A DNA stretch of 64,000 nt from Tsuneonella litorea (GTDB lineage: Bacteria > Pseudomonadota > Alphaproteobacteria > Sphingomonadales > Sphingomonadaceae), in NCBI RefSeq assembly GCF_025154015.1, contig NZ_JAOAMV010000005.1:248001-312000 (forward strand), read 5' to 3'. A model generated the notes under the pieces. It searched no databases, was not told the origin of the DNA, and saw only the letters and a program-made list of their open reading frames with translations. Both the position numbers and the translations under genes were made by a program. Below are positions 39,426 to 48,510 of the stretch, one piece after another; the first letter of the stretch is position 1, and every line of letters starts with the position of its first letter.

Positions 39426-40334
39426 CTACTCGCCGACCAACGCGCGCGCACGGGTAACCGCCAGTCGGTGTTCGCGCCATGCGATGAGCAGACCCGCCCC
39501 TACGATCAGCGGTGCCCCGGCCCAGGTCGATCCGGGCGGCAGCCGGTCGAATACCCACCATCCGAACAGCGTCGCCCAGACGAGCGAGGAGTAGTCCATC
39601 ACGATCACGCTGGCGACCGCTCCGTACCGCAGCGCGGCGGTGAGGAGGAACTGCCCGAGCAGCCCGAACACCCCGAGGCCGAGGAGAAGTCCCCACTGGT
39701 ACGCGGTGTGGCCGGTCATCACGAACGGCATCGCCAGGCCCAGCACGGGGAGGGTGAAGGCCGCGAACCAGAACACGATCGTCAGCGGATGCTCGGTCCG
39801 CGACAGGTCGCGGATCTGGATCGAGATCAGCGCGATGGTGAAGGCCGCGCCGAGGGCGACCGCGGCGCCGAGGGGCGGGATGTGGCTCTGTCCCGGTTGC
39901 GCGATCACCAGCACGCCGGCGAAGCCGAGAAGAACCGCGGACCAGCGCCACAGGCCGACCCGCTCGCGCAGGATGAGCGCGGACAGGATCACCGCCCAGA
40001 TCGCCGTGGTGAAATTGAGCGTCGTCGCCTCGGCAAGTGGCAGGAGCGTGACCGCGCCGAAATTGAGAAACATGCCGGTCAGCCCCAGCACCGCGCGGCG
40101 CCCGTGCGCTGCGAGGCGGTCACTCGACAGCAGCGAGAGCTGCCCGCGCAAGGCGAACCAGGCGAGCAGCGCGGGGACGGTGGGCAACTGGCGCCAGAAC
40201 AGCGTCTCGGTAAGCGAAACGCCGCTTTCGGTGACCAGCTTGACGAACACCAGCATGACCGACAGCACGAACGCCGCGCCGAGCCGGATGAGCAGCGCCA
40301 TCAGCGGGCGTTGGTCGGCGGGCGGATGGCTCAC
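39426..40334 (-). CDS. DMT-superfamily (EamA) transporter
   Basis: About 302 residues with ten helices made of two EamA repeats (MLVFVKLVTESGVSLTE, LPLAEATTLNFTTAIWAVI, then YGAVASVIVMDYSSLVWA). Members export amino acids, nucleosides or metabolites; substrate unknown. GTG at 40334 is assumed; ATG at 40301 is an alternative start closer to the first helix. Confidence 0.85.
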   Translation of the reverse strand: MSHPPADQRPLMALLIRLGAAFVLSVMLVFVKLVTESGVSLTETLFWRQLPTVPALLAWFALRGQLSLLSSDRLAAHGRRAVLGLTGMFLNFGAVTLLPLAEATTLNFTTAIWAVILSALILRERVGLWRWSAVLLGFAGVLVIAQPGQSHIPPLGAAVALGAAFTIALISIQIRDLSRTEHPLTIVFWFAAFTLPVLGLAMPFVMTGHTAYQWGLLLGLGVFGLLGQFLLTAALRYGAVASVIVMDYSSLVWATLFGWWVFDRLPPGSTWAGAPLIVGAGLLIAWREHRLAVTRARALVGE

Positions 40335-40388
40335 GGCATCGCCATAGGCCCACTGGCGGCCTGTGCAATGCATCCCATATTGCGGCCC

Positions 40389-40622
40389 ATGAAGCTGATC
40401 GATGGCCTGCGTTTCGCAAGCGATGCCGAAGTCCTTTCGCTTTGGGGCGCGGGCTTCGCGGTTCTGGCGGTGGTGTGCCTGGTGATGGAACGGCGCCGGA
40501 TGAAGCGCGCCGCGATCAACCGCGTGGGCTGGGTACCGTGGACCGGCCTGTTCCTCGTGTGCGTGGTGGTCGCCGGCGGCCTTCTCGCGCTGGGCGTGCC
40601 ATCGTGGCTGCGCGGGGCCTGA
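40389..40622 (+). CDS. Small two-helix membrane protein, unknown function
   Basis: 77 residues: two hydrophobic segments (about 18-34 and 50-70) separated by a basic loop ERRRMKRAAINR. I do not recognise a family. It is divergent from the EamA transporter gene, and codon usage is like the neighbours, which favours a real gene. Confidence 0.6.
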   Translation: MKLIDGLRFASDAEVLSLWGAGFAVLAVVCLVMERRRMKRAAINRVGWVPWTGLFLVCVVVAGGLLALGVPSWLRGA

Positions 40623-40623
40623 C

Positions 40624-40770
40624 CTAGGCGTCGACCCGCTGATCGCGCTCGCGCATGTGCTCGAACGATTGCATCAGGCGCGCCTCGAACTGGCTCTGGC
40701 GGTCGAGGATGCGCCGGCGGAACGCGCGAACCGGCTGTTTTTCGGCAAGTCGGATAACGTGTCGCAGCAT
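40624..40770 (-). CDS. Small basic protein of unknown function (48 aa)
   Basis: Reading frame of 48 residues opening MLRHVIRLAEKQPVRAF and ending MRERDQRVDA, strongly charged and probably one or two amphipathic helices. An AAGGA site lies seven bases before the ATG, supporting translation. The stop lies two bases from the end of the convergent small membrane-protein gene. Not recognised; could be a regulator-sized conserved sphingomonad protein. Confidence 0.5.
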   Translation of the reverse strand: MLRHVIRLAEKQPVRAFRRRILDRQSQFEARLMQSFEHMRERDQRVDA

Positions 40771-40849
40771 GGGATCGTCCTTCGACCCCGGTTCATAGCG
40801 ACCCCTGCCGTTCGATAATTGTAGGAAGCCGACGCTGCGGCAGAAAACT

Positions 40850-42364
40850 TTACAGGCACGCCTCGAGGTAGGCCTGGTCGAAGCCGAACTGGCGCGCCTT
40901 TTCGAGCGTGTAGGGACGCAGGCCCGACGAGCGGAACTCGCCGAGGATCTTGCCGTCCTCGCTCTCGTCGAGATACTCGAACTTGAACAGCTCCTGGGTG
41001 ACGATCACGTCGCCTTCCATGCCGATCACCTCGGTGACGTTGGTCGTGCGGCGCGAACCGTCGCGCAGGCGCTTGACCTGCACGATCAGGTCGACCGATT
41101 CAGCGATCTGCCGGCTGATCGCTTCCTTCGGGATCTTGATGTCGCCCATCAGGATCATGTTTTCCATGCGGCCGAGGCACTCGCGCGGGCTGTTGGCGTG
41201 GAGCGTGCACATCGATCCGTCGTGGCCGGTGTTCATCGCGGCGAGGAGGTCGAAACACTCCGCGCCGCGGATTTCGCCCAGGATGATCCGGTCCGGACGC
41301 ATACGCAGGGCGTTCTTGACGAGGTCGCCGATGGTGATGGCGCCCTGGCCTTCAAGGTTCGGCGGCCGGGTTTCGAGCGGCAGCCAGTGCGGCTGCTGGA
41401 GCCGGAGTTCGGCCGCGTCCTCGATCGTCAGCACGCGCTCGCCCGGGTCGATCATCTTCGACAGGGCGTTGAGCATGGTCGTCTTGCCCGAGCCGGTGCC
41501 GCCCGAAATGACGATGTTCATCCGGCACGCGCCGGCGATCTTGAGCGCGGTAGCCATCTTGTCGCTCATGCTGCCGAAGTCGCGCAGCATGTCGATGGTG
41601 ATCGGCTTCTCGGAGAACTTGCGGATCGAGATCGCGGTGCCGCGCAGCGAAAGCGGCGGGACGATCACGTTGACGCGGCTGCCGTCCTTGAGGCGCGCGT
41701 CGGCCAGCGGCGTGGTCTGGTCGACTCGGCGGCCGACCTGGTTCACGATGCGCTGGGCGATCTGGAACAGGTGCTGCTCGTCGCGGAACCGGATCGGCGC
41801 GATGACCAGCTTGCCCTTCTTCTCGATGTAGGTCTGGTCCGGCCCGTTGACCATGATGTCCGACACGTCGGGGTCGTTGAGCAGCTCTTCGAGCGGACCG
41901 AAGCCGAGCAGCTCGTCGATCAGCACCTTTTCCAGCGCGAACTGTTCGCGGCGGTTGAGGGTGACCTTGAGCTCGGCCAGCACCTCGAGGATGATCGGGC
42001 GGAATTCCTCGGACAGCTCGTCCTTCGTCAGCGTCGCCGCCGCTTCCGGGTCGACGCGCTCGAGCAGGCGCGGGAGTACCTGTTCCTTGATCTTGTGGAC
42101 GCTCGCCTCGAAGCCGCCGACCTGCTGTTTCTCGTGGACCGCGTTGGCGCGATCGGCGAGCCGGGTCATCGCATCGCTTTGCTTTGCGGGATCCTGCCCG
42201 GCAAGGCCGTCATCGGCGGGAATGGGCGGGAACTGTTCGCCGCCGGCCGGCTGCGACGAAGGCGCGGCGCTGGCGCCCCCCCTCATCGGGCGGGCGACAC
42301 CGAAGGAGGGACGGGCGCCGGCGTTCATGCCCCCGGGTCCGTTCTTCCGTCCGAATGCGCTCAT
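40850..42364 (-). CDS. cpaF: CpaF-family secretion ATPase
   Basis: 504 residues. The Pro/Gly/Ala-rich N-terminal 80 residues look disordered. The core is a TadA/VirB11-type hexameric ATPase: DIMVNGPDQTYIEKKGK, Walker A SGGTGSGKTT (about residue 288), LTIEDAAELRLQQPHW, LGEIRGAECFDLLAAMNTGHDGSM and TLHANSPRE. It powers Tad/Flp pilus assembly. No other tad/cpa gene is nearby, so it is an orphan copy or has been separated from its cluster. ATG at 42364 behind GGGGGA is preferred over a start 126 bases upstream. Confidence 0.93.
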   Translation of the reverse strand: MSAFGRKNGPGGMNAGARPSFGVARPMRGGASAAPSSQPAGGEQFPPIPADDGLAGQDPAKQSDAMTRLADRANAVHEKQQVGGFEASVHKIKEQVLPRLLERVDPEAAATLTKDELSEEFRPIILEVLAELKVTLNRREQFALEKVLIDELLGFGPLEELLNDPDVSDIMVNGPDQTYIEKKGKLVIAPIRFRDEQHLFQIAQRIVNQVGRRVDQTTPLADARLKDGSRVNVIVPPLSLRGTAISIRKFSEKPITIDMLRDFGSMSDKMATALKIAGACRMNIVISGGTGSGKTTMLNALSKMIDPGERVLTIEDAAELRLQQPHWLPLETRPPNLEGQGAITIGDLVKNALRMRPDRIILGEIRGAECFDLLAAMNTGHDGSMCTLHANSPRECLGRMENMILMGDIKIPKEAISRQIAESVDLIVQVKRLRDGSRRTTNVTEVIGMEGDVIVTQELFKFEYLDESEDGKILGEFRSSGLRPYTLEKARQFGFDQAYLEACL

Positions 42365-42563
42365 CGAATAATCCCCCAGGCCGTCGGCATTGCGATCACG
42401 CGCGGCCTTGCCGCGAGCGAGGCGAACAGCGCCTTCCGAGACAGGGTGAATAGGAAGGAAAGGTTGTTTTTTTCCTAAAATCGACCCCATCGGCGGGGGA
42501 TCGCAGCCACCCGCACGTCCGCGCTGGCGCTTGCCGGGAAAGTCCCATAGAGGCCGCGCCGCA

Positions 42564-43475
42564 ATGATTGCCGCCCCCCGTCAGGATGACCGCATCGGCC
42601 TCATGTACGCGCTTGCGGGCTTCGCGTTGCTGTCGGTCGGAGATGCCGTCGTGAAGTCGATGGCGGGCGAATGGCCTCCGACCGCGATCGCGGCCTTGCG
42701 CTATGCCCTGGGGGCGGCCGGCCTGTCCGCCATACTGTACGCGCGCGAGGGTGCGGCCGGCTTCCGGATCGTCCAGCCGGGGCTCCAGTTCATCCGCGGC
42801 GCGGCGGTGGCGATCGCGACCGTCTCGTTCTTCGGCTCGCTGTTCCTGATGTCGCTCGCGGAGGCGACGACGATCATCTTCATCAGCCCGATGATCACGG
42901 GCCTTCTTGCGCCGATCGTTCTCAAGGAACGGTCGCGTCCGGAAACGTGGATCGCTTCGATAGCCGCGTTCGTCGGGGTTCTCTTGGTCTTGCGTCCCAA
43001 TGTCGCCGAGATTGGGGTCGCGGCTTTCCTCCCGCTCCTCGTGGCCTGCGCGATGAGCGCGCTGTTCATGGCTAACCGCGCGGTCGCCGGGAAAGCGAGC
43101 GCGCTGGCGATGCAGGCCTGGCTGGCGCTGGTCGCCGCCCCGGTCCTGGTCGCGACGGCGGTGGTCGGCCACCTGTCCGGCTTCGCGCCGCTCGCGGTGG
43201 CGCTGCCTTCGCCCGAAGTGGTCGCGAAATGCGCCTTCGTTGCGCTCAGTGCGAGCAGCGCGCACTGGCTGATCTATCTCGGGACAACGCGCGCCGGGGC
43301 CGCGAGCATTGCACCGATGACGTATGTCCAGCTTGTCGTTGCCACGGGTCTAGGCTGGTGGTGGTTCGGCGACAGGCCCGACGCGCCGACGCTGGGGGGA
43401 GCGGCGGTGATCATCGGCGCGGGCCTCTACCTGTGGCAGTCGGGGCGGTCGCGGGCGGCGGCGCGTGCGCATTGA
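42564..43475 (+). CDS. DMT-superfamily (EamA) transporter
   Basis: 303 residues with ten helices in two EamA repeats (GLMYALAGFALLSVGDAVVKSMAG type start, SLAEATTIIFISPMITGLLAPIVLKERSR, then MTYVQLVVATGLGWWWFGDRP). Probable metabolite exporter; substrate unknown. ATG at 42564 chosen because it is close to the first helix; a TTG at 42531 is in frame. Confidence 0.85.
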   Translation: MIAAPRQDDRIGLMYALAGFALLSVGDAVVKSMAGEWPPTAIAALRYALGAAGLSAILYAREGAAGFRIVQPGLQFIRGAAVAIATVSFFGSLFLMSLAEATTIIFISPMITGLLAPIVLKERSRPETWIASIAAFVGVLLVLRPNVAEIGVAAFLPLLVACAMSALFMANRAVAGKASALAMQAWLALVAAPVLVATAVVGHLSGFAPLAVALPSPEVVAKCAFVALSASSAHWLIYLGTTRAGAASIAPMTYVQLVVATGLGWWWFGDRPDAPTLGGAAVIIGAGLYLWQSGRSRAAARAH

Positions 43476-43516
43476 CCTTCTTGCAATGATATCATGATAT
43501 GATATCGCGATATCAT
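43472..43516 (+). promoter_or_regulatory. Promoter with two palindromic operators for the toxin-antitoxin pair
   Basis: TTGACC (43472-43477) and TGATAT (43495-43500) are spaced by 17 bases. Two perfect palindromes cover the -10 and start region: ATGATATCAT (43486-43495) and ATGATATCGCGATATCAT (43499-43516). The second reaches into the antitoxin ATG at 43515. This is the expected layout for autorepression by an RHH antitoxin. Confidence 0.75.
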
Positions 43517-43763
43517 GACGCGTATCCTGGCCGACCTGCCTGACGAGGACCTCGAGAAGCTCGATGCGCTTGCAGCGAGCAACCGGACCTCGCGCGCGGC
43601 TACCATTCGCGCCGCGGTGAAGCTTTACCTGAGCCAGCGCGGCGACGACCGCAGCTGGATCGACCGGGGCTACGGGCTATGGGCAGATCGCGACGATTTG
43701 TCCGACAGCGTCTCATACCAGCGCGCGATCCGCGACGATCGCGCGCCTGGCGAAGACGTCTGA
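43515..43763 (+). CDS. Ribbon-helix-helix antitoxin
   Basis: 82 residues. The N-terminal ribbon-helix-helix (MTRILADLPDEDLEKLDALA, TSRAATIRAAVKLYL) binds DNA; the C-terminal tail (DRSWIDRGYGLW region) likely wraps the toxin. Three bases before the PIN-domain toxin gene. Palindromes over its own start suggest it represses the pair. Confidence 0.88.
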   Translation: MTRILADLPDEDLEKLDALAASNRTSRAATIRAAVKLYLSQRGDDRSWIDRGYGLWADRDDLSDSVSYQRAIRDDRAPGEDV

Positions 43764-43766
43764 CGC

Positions 43767-44132
43767 GTGCCGTCTCCGTTCTTCGACACCAACATCGTCA
43801 TCGACTGGCTGCGCCGCCGGCCGCAGGCCCGTGCGGAGATTGCGCGCTATGGCCGGCACAGCATAAGCCGGATCGTGTGGACCGAGGTCGTCGCGGGCGA
43901 GAGGCTCGAGGACCGCTCTACGGTGATCGAGCTGCTGTCCCATTTCGACGTGGTGGAGATCGACCAGAGGATCGCGGCGGCGGCTGCCGACATTCGCTCT
44001 CGCACCCGGATGAGGTTGCTTGACGCCTTCATCCTCGCCACCGCGCAGGTCAACGGGTCGATCCTGATCACTCGCAATACGGTGGATTTCCCGGCAAATA
44101 TGCCGGGCATCCGCGTTCCTTATGTCATCTAA
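43767..44132 (+). CDS. vapC: PIN-domain toxin (VapC family)
   Basis: 121 residues. PIN RNase fold with the acidic metal-binding residues in place: FFDTNIVIDW (Asp), WTEVVAGE (Glu), LLDAFILATA (Asp) and ITRNTVDF (near C-terminus). VapC toxins cut tRNA or rRNA when the antitoxin is lost. GTG start three bases after the antitoxin. Appears intact. Confidence 0.9.
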   Translation: MPSPFFDTNIVIDWLRRRPQARAEIARYGRHSISRIVWTEVVAGERLEDRSTVIELLSHFDVVEIDQRIAAAAADIRSRTRMRLLDAFILATAQVNGSILITRNTVDFPANMPGIRVPYVI

Positions 44133-44148
44133 CGAAAGTCATTGAATC

Positions 44149-45972
44149 ATGTGCGGAATTATCGGCATCGTCGGCAGGGAACAAGTCGCGGACCGGTTGG
44201 TCGACGGGCTCCGGCGGATGGAATACCGCGGCTATGACAGTGCCGGCGTGTGTACCCTGCACGATGGCACGATGATCCGTCGCCGCGCGCAGGGCAAGCT
44301 TGCCAATCTTGTCGAGGAACTGGCCGAGCGTCCCGCTCCCGGCACCGTCGGCATCGCGCATACCCGCTGGGCGACGCACGGCGCCCCGACGGCCAGCAAC
44401 GCGCACCCCCACGCGACCGATCACGTTGCGCTGGTTCACAACGGGATCATCGAGAACTTCAAGTCCCTGCGCGACGAGCTCATCGCGCGCGGCCGCAAGC
44501 TCGAGAGCGACACCGACAGCGAGGTCGTCGCCCACCTGATCTCCGAGGAAGTGGAGGGCGGTGCCTCTCCGGAAGGCGCGATTCAGGCGGTGCTGCCCCG
44601 GCTGCGCGGCGCCTTCGCGCTGGCGATCGCGTTCCGCGACCACCCCGACATGCTGATCGGCGCGCGGCTTGGTTCGCCGCTCGTGGTCGGTTACGGCGAG
44701 GGCGAGATGTACCTGGGCTCCGATGCGCTCGCGCTCGCTCCGCTGACGCAGCGAATTTCCTATCTCGAGGAGGGCGACTGGGTCGTGATCACGCGCGACG
44801 ACACGCAGATCCGCGATGTCGAGAACACGCCGGTCACGCGTGCGATCACCACCTCGGGTGCATCGGCCGCGGCGGTCGAAAAGGGCAATTACCGGCACTT
44901 CATGCAGAAGGAGATCTTCGAGCAGCCGACCGTCGTCGCGCAGACCCTCCAGAGCTACATCCACCAGGCGGACAACCGGGTGGCGCTGCCGCAGATCGAC
45001 TTCGACCTGTCGGCCATCAGCCGGATCACGCTGGTCGCCTGCGGGACCTCGTTCTATGCCGGGATGGTGGCGAAATACTGGTTCGAGACATTCGCCCGCG
45101 TTCCGGTCGACATCGATGTCGCGAGCGAGTTCCGCTACCGCGAGCCGCCGCTCGAGGACGGCGGCCTCGCGCTGTTCATCAGCCAGAGCGGCGAGACAGC
45201 CGATACCCTCGCCGCGCTGCGCCACTGCAAGGCGAACGGGCAGACTATTGCAGTGGTCGTCAACGTGCCGACCAGCTCGATGGCGCGCGAGGCGGACCTG
45301 CTGCTGCCGACCCATGCAGGTCCCGAAATCGGCGTTGCCAGCACCAAGGCGTTCACCTGCCAGCTCGCGGTACTCGCCGCACTCGCCGCCCATCTCGCGG
45401 TGAAGAAGGGGCGGATCGACCGCGCGGAAGAGCAGGAAATCGTCCGCCATCTGCTCGAAGCGCCCGCCTGCCTCAACGCCGCGCTGGATCACGACGACGA
45501 CATCGCCGGGATGGCGCACCTCATCGCGCCGGCCCGCGACGTGCTATACCTGGGCCGCGGACCGGATTACCCGCTCGCGCTCGAGGGAGCGTTGAAGCTC
45601 AAGGAAATCAGCTACATCCATGCCGAGGGTTATGCGAGCGGCGAGATGAAGCACGGGCCCATCGCACTGATCGACGAGGCAGTGCCGGTGATCGTGCTCG
45701 CCCCCTCGGGCCCGCTGTTCGAAAAGACCGTCTCGAACATGCAGGAAGTGCGCGCGCGGGGCGGCAAGATCGTGCTTATCTCCGACGAGGAAGGGCTGGC
45801 CGAAGCGGGCGAGGGTTGCCTCGCGACGATCCAGATGCCGCGGGTGCATCCCCTGATCGCGCCGCTTGTCTATGCGGTCCCGGTGCAGCTCCTCGCCTAT
45901 CACGTCGCCTGCGCCAAGGGCACCGACGTCGATCAGCCACGCAATCTCGCAAAGTCGGTGACGGTGGAATAG
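44149..45972 (+). CDS. glmS: Glutamine-fructose-6-phosphate aminotransferase GlmS
   Basis: 607 residues. First enzyme of UDP-GlcNAc synthesis. The N-terminal glutaminase has the Cys2 nucleophile (MCGIIGIVG) and AHTRWATHG; two SIS isomerase domains follow (LVACGTSFYAG, SQSGETADTLAALR) and the C-terminus ends LAKSVTVE. Starts 16 bases after the toxin gene with no terminator between, so it may receive read-through from the toxin-antitoxin promoter. Confidence 0.97.
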   Translation: MCGIIGIVGREQVADRLVDGLRRMEYRGYDSAGVCTLHDGTMIRRRAQGKLANLVEELAERPAPGTVGIAHTRWATHGAPTASNAHPHATDHVALVHNGIIENFKSLRDELIARGRKLESDTDSEVVAHLISEEVEGGASPEGAIQAVLPRLRGAFALAIAFRDHPDMLIGARLGSPLVVGYGEGEMYLGSDALALAPLTQRISYLEEGDWVVITRDDTQIRDVENTPVTRAITTSGASAAAVEKGNYRHFMQKEIFEQPTVVAQTLQSYIHQADNRVALPQIDFDLSAISRITLVACGTSFYAGMVAKYWFETFARVPVDIDVASEFRYREPPLEDGGLALFISQSGETADTLAALRHCKANGQTIAVVVNVPTSSMAREADLLLPTHAGPEIGVASTKAFTCQLAVLAALAAHLAVKKGRIDRAEEQEIVRHLLEAPACLNAALDHDDDIAGMAHLIAPARDVLYLGRGPDYPLALEGALKLKEISYIHAEGYASGEMKHGPIALIDEAVPVIVLAPSGPLFEKTVSNMQEVRARGGKIVLISDEEGLAEAGEGCLATIQMPRVHPLIAPLVYAVPVQLLAYHVACAKGTDVDQPRNLAKSVTVE

Positions 45973-46114
45973 GCCCGGCCTGCCGGGAACGCCCCGTCCG
46001 GCCGTTCGCGCGGTCCCGCCGCATTGGTTAATTTCCGGTTGCGGGATTTCGGCTATTTGTTGTTTGGAATAAGGGATTTACCGCCGAATAACTTTTACCG
46101 GCTAACGCGGCGGA

Positions 46115-48493
46115 GTGATCGATCGCAACGATAGCCTTTCCGAGCTTCCGGCAGAAATGCCGCTGCTTGCCCTGCTGGGTCTGCGCGACCCCGAGGGCGG
46201 GGACTGGAATCGCCTGCGCGCGCTCCAATTTTCCCAGATCAATCAGACGATCGGACTGCGCATCGTGGTCCACGCGTGCTGCGCGCTGATCGCGATATGG
46301 GTCTATGCCGGCAAGGCGCCGGTGGCGTTGCTCGGCGCTTTCGTCGCCGCTCTTGCCGCAGGATTGTTCTACGCTCTGCGCGCCGACCGGGTGCTGACCA
46401 TCGGCGACCGCGTGCGAATCACGCGCCAGGAGATCAACCGCAAGGGTCTTTCGACCGCGCTCGTGGCGTGCGCCTGGGCAATCCCGCCGCTCGCCTTCGG
46501 CTTCTACGGTGGAGACGCCGAGCGGACCGCGATCGCGTTGCTCATTGCGATCCTGCTGCTGGGTTCGACGTTGGCCCTGGGGGTTGCCCCTCTGGTCACC
46601 GTCGTCTTTGGCGCGATTACCGGAATCGCCTGTATCGTCGCATTTCTCGTGTTCGGTCAGTTCGGCATGGCGCTCGCGACACTGACCCTGATGGTCGTGG
46701 TGACCATCGGCGTGTCTCAGGTTGCCCGCATTCACCTGACCGCGTGCCTCGCCGAAGCCGGCAACGCCGAGAAGAGCGAGGTCGTCTCGCTGCTCCTGCG
46801 CGAGTTCGAGGAGAACCAGACCGACTGGCTGTGGCAGATCGACACCAACCGCCTGGTCCGCTCGGCGTCTCCGCGCTTCGCCTTTGCGCTGGGAAGGTCC
46901 GTCGAAGAGGTCGAGGGGCGCCCGTTCCTCGAACTCATCAGCGGCGAGGCCTGGGAAACGGGCCAGTTCCCCTCGAGCCTGCACGACCTCGCTGAGCGGC
47001 TCAAGCGGCGCGAGAGCTTTTCCAACCTGCTGGTCAAGGTGTCGATCGGCCGCGAGCATCGCTGGTGGGAGCTTTCGGGCACTCCGATGCTCGACGACAA
47101 CGGCGCCTACCTCGGCATCCGCGGAGTCGGCTCCGACGTCACCGAACAGCGCGAATCGAGCGAGAAGATCGCCTATCTCGCGCGTTACGACACGCTCACC
47201 GGCCTGCCCAACCGGCTGATGCTGACCGAGGCGCTGGGCGACGCGTTGCGCTATGCCGAGCAATGGCGGACGCGCTGCGCGTTCCTGATGATCGACCTTG
47301 ACCGGTTCAAGGCGGTCAACGATTCGCTGGGGCACCAGGTGGGCGACAAGCTGCTGGCCCAGGTGTCGGCGCGCCTGAAAGCGGTGCTCGGCGAGGACGA
47401 GCTGTGCGGACGGTTGGGCGGCGACGAGTTCGCCATCGTCATCCGCGACGCGAGCGATCGCAACTGCATCCAGCGCGTCGCCAAGAGCGTCATTGCACGG
47501 CTGTCGCAGCCTTACGAGGTCGACCACCACACGCTGTATGTCGGCGCCAGCGTCGGTTCTGCGCTTGGTCCGCGCGACGGGCAGACGGTCGAGGAACTGA
47601 TGCGCAACGCGGACCTCGCGCTCTACCGGGCGAAGGACGATGGCGGCGGCGAGCATCGCCATTACGAGCCCGCGCTCCATGCCAACGCCGAGGAACGCCG
47701 CCAGCTCGAGTTCGCCCTCCGGCGGGCGCTGGAAAACCGCGAGCTCGAACTGAACTATCAGCCGGTCGTTAACGCGACCACCGAGGAAGTCGTGAGCTTC
47801 GAGGCGCTGGTGCGGTGGAACAGCGCGCAGCACGGTTCGGTCAGCCCTGGCAAGTTCGTTCCGATCGCCGAGGACACCCGGCTGATCGTCCCGATCGGTA
47901 CCTGGGTGATGGAACAGGCCTGCCGGGAAGCGACACGTTGGCCCGAGCACGTCAGGGTGGCGGTCAATGTCTCGCCCGAACAGCTGTTCGAGCCGGACTT
48001 CGCCGCGACCGTGGTCAATGCCCTTTCGGCCAGCGGACTCGAGGCGCGCCGGCTCGAACTCGAGGTCACCGAATCGATTTTCCTGCGCGATGCCAGCGTT
48101 GCGCGCTCCTCGCTCGAGCAGTGCATGGCGCTCGGCTGCACCGTCGCGCTCGACGATTTCGGCACCGGGTATTCGTCGCTTGGATACCTGCGCAAGCTGC
48201 GCTTCTCGACGATCAAGGTCGATCGCAGCTTCGTCCAGGGCGCGGCGCAGGACAGCAAGGAAAGCCTCGCGATCATCCGCGCTGTGGTGGCAATGGCCGA
48301 CAGCCTCGAGATGACGACCACCGCGGAAGGGGTGGAAAGCGTCGAGGAAGCCGACCTGATCCGCCGGCTCGGCTGCACCAAGATCCAGGGCTACTACTTC
48401 GGCCGTCCGATGCGGGCGGAGGAGGCACTCCAGCTGTTCCGCCGCCGCCATTCGGATATGCCGTCGCGCATCAGCGCCCGCCCGGCCGCCTGA
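46115..48493 (+). CDS. Membrane PAS-GGDEF-EAL protein (c-di-GMP turnover)
   Basis: 792 residues. About six hydrophobic helices lie within residues 45-210, then a PAS domain (about 225-345), a GGDEF domain (intact GRLGGDEFAIV near 435) and an EAL domain (FEALVRW near 563). The EAL domain keeps NVSPEQL, EVTES, LDDFGTGYSS, IKVDRSF and TAEGVES, so phosphodiesterase activity is likely; the GGDEF site also looks intact. Inner-membrane sensor enzyme tuning cyclic-di-GMP. GTG start. Monocistronic. Confidence 0.94.
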   Translation: MIDRNDSLSELPAEMPLLALLGLRDPEGGDWNRLRALQFSQINQTIGLRIVVHACCALIAIWVYAGKAPVALLGAFVAALAAGLFYALRADRVLTIGDRVRITRQEINRKGLSTALVACAWAIPPLAFGFYGGDAERTAIALLIAILLLGSTLALGVAPLVTVVFGAITGIACIVAFLVFGQFGMALATLTLMVVVTIGVSQVARIHLTACLAEAGNAEKSEVVSLLLREFEENQTDWLWQIDTNRLVRSASPRFAFALGRSVEEVEGRPFLELISGEAWETGQFPSSLHDLAERLKRRESFSNLLVKVSIGREHRWWELSGTPMLDDNGAYLGIRGVGSDVTEQRESSEKIAYLARYDTLTGLPNRLMLTEALGDALRYAEQWRTRCAFLMIDLDRFKAVNDSLGHQVGDKLLAQVSARLKAVLGEDELCGRLGGDEFAIVIRDASDRNCIQRVAKSVIARLSQPYEVDHHTLYVGASVGSALGPRDGQTVEELMRNADLALYRAKDDGGGEHRHYEPALHANAEERRQLEFALRRALENRELELNYQPVVNATTEEVVSFEALVRWNSAQHGSVSPGKFVPIAEDTRLIVPIGTWVMEQACREATRWPEHVRVAVNVSPEQLFEPDFAATVVNALSASGLEARRLELEVTESIFLRDASVARSSLEQCMALGCTVALDDFGTGYSSLGYLRKLRFSTIKVDRSFVQGAAQDSKESLAIIRAVVAMADSLEMTTTAEGVESVEEADLIRRLGCTKIQGYYFGRPMRAEEALQLFRRRHSDMPSRISARPAA

Positions 48494-48510
48494 TAGCGCG
48501 CAGCCCCCGA

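Noticed and set aside
46028-48451. Long open frame opposite the GGDEF-EAL gene (807 codons)
   Set aside because: Same antisense effect; sense strand has intact domains with catalytic motifs.
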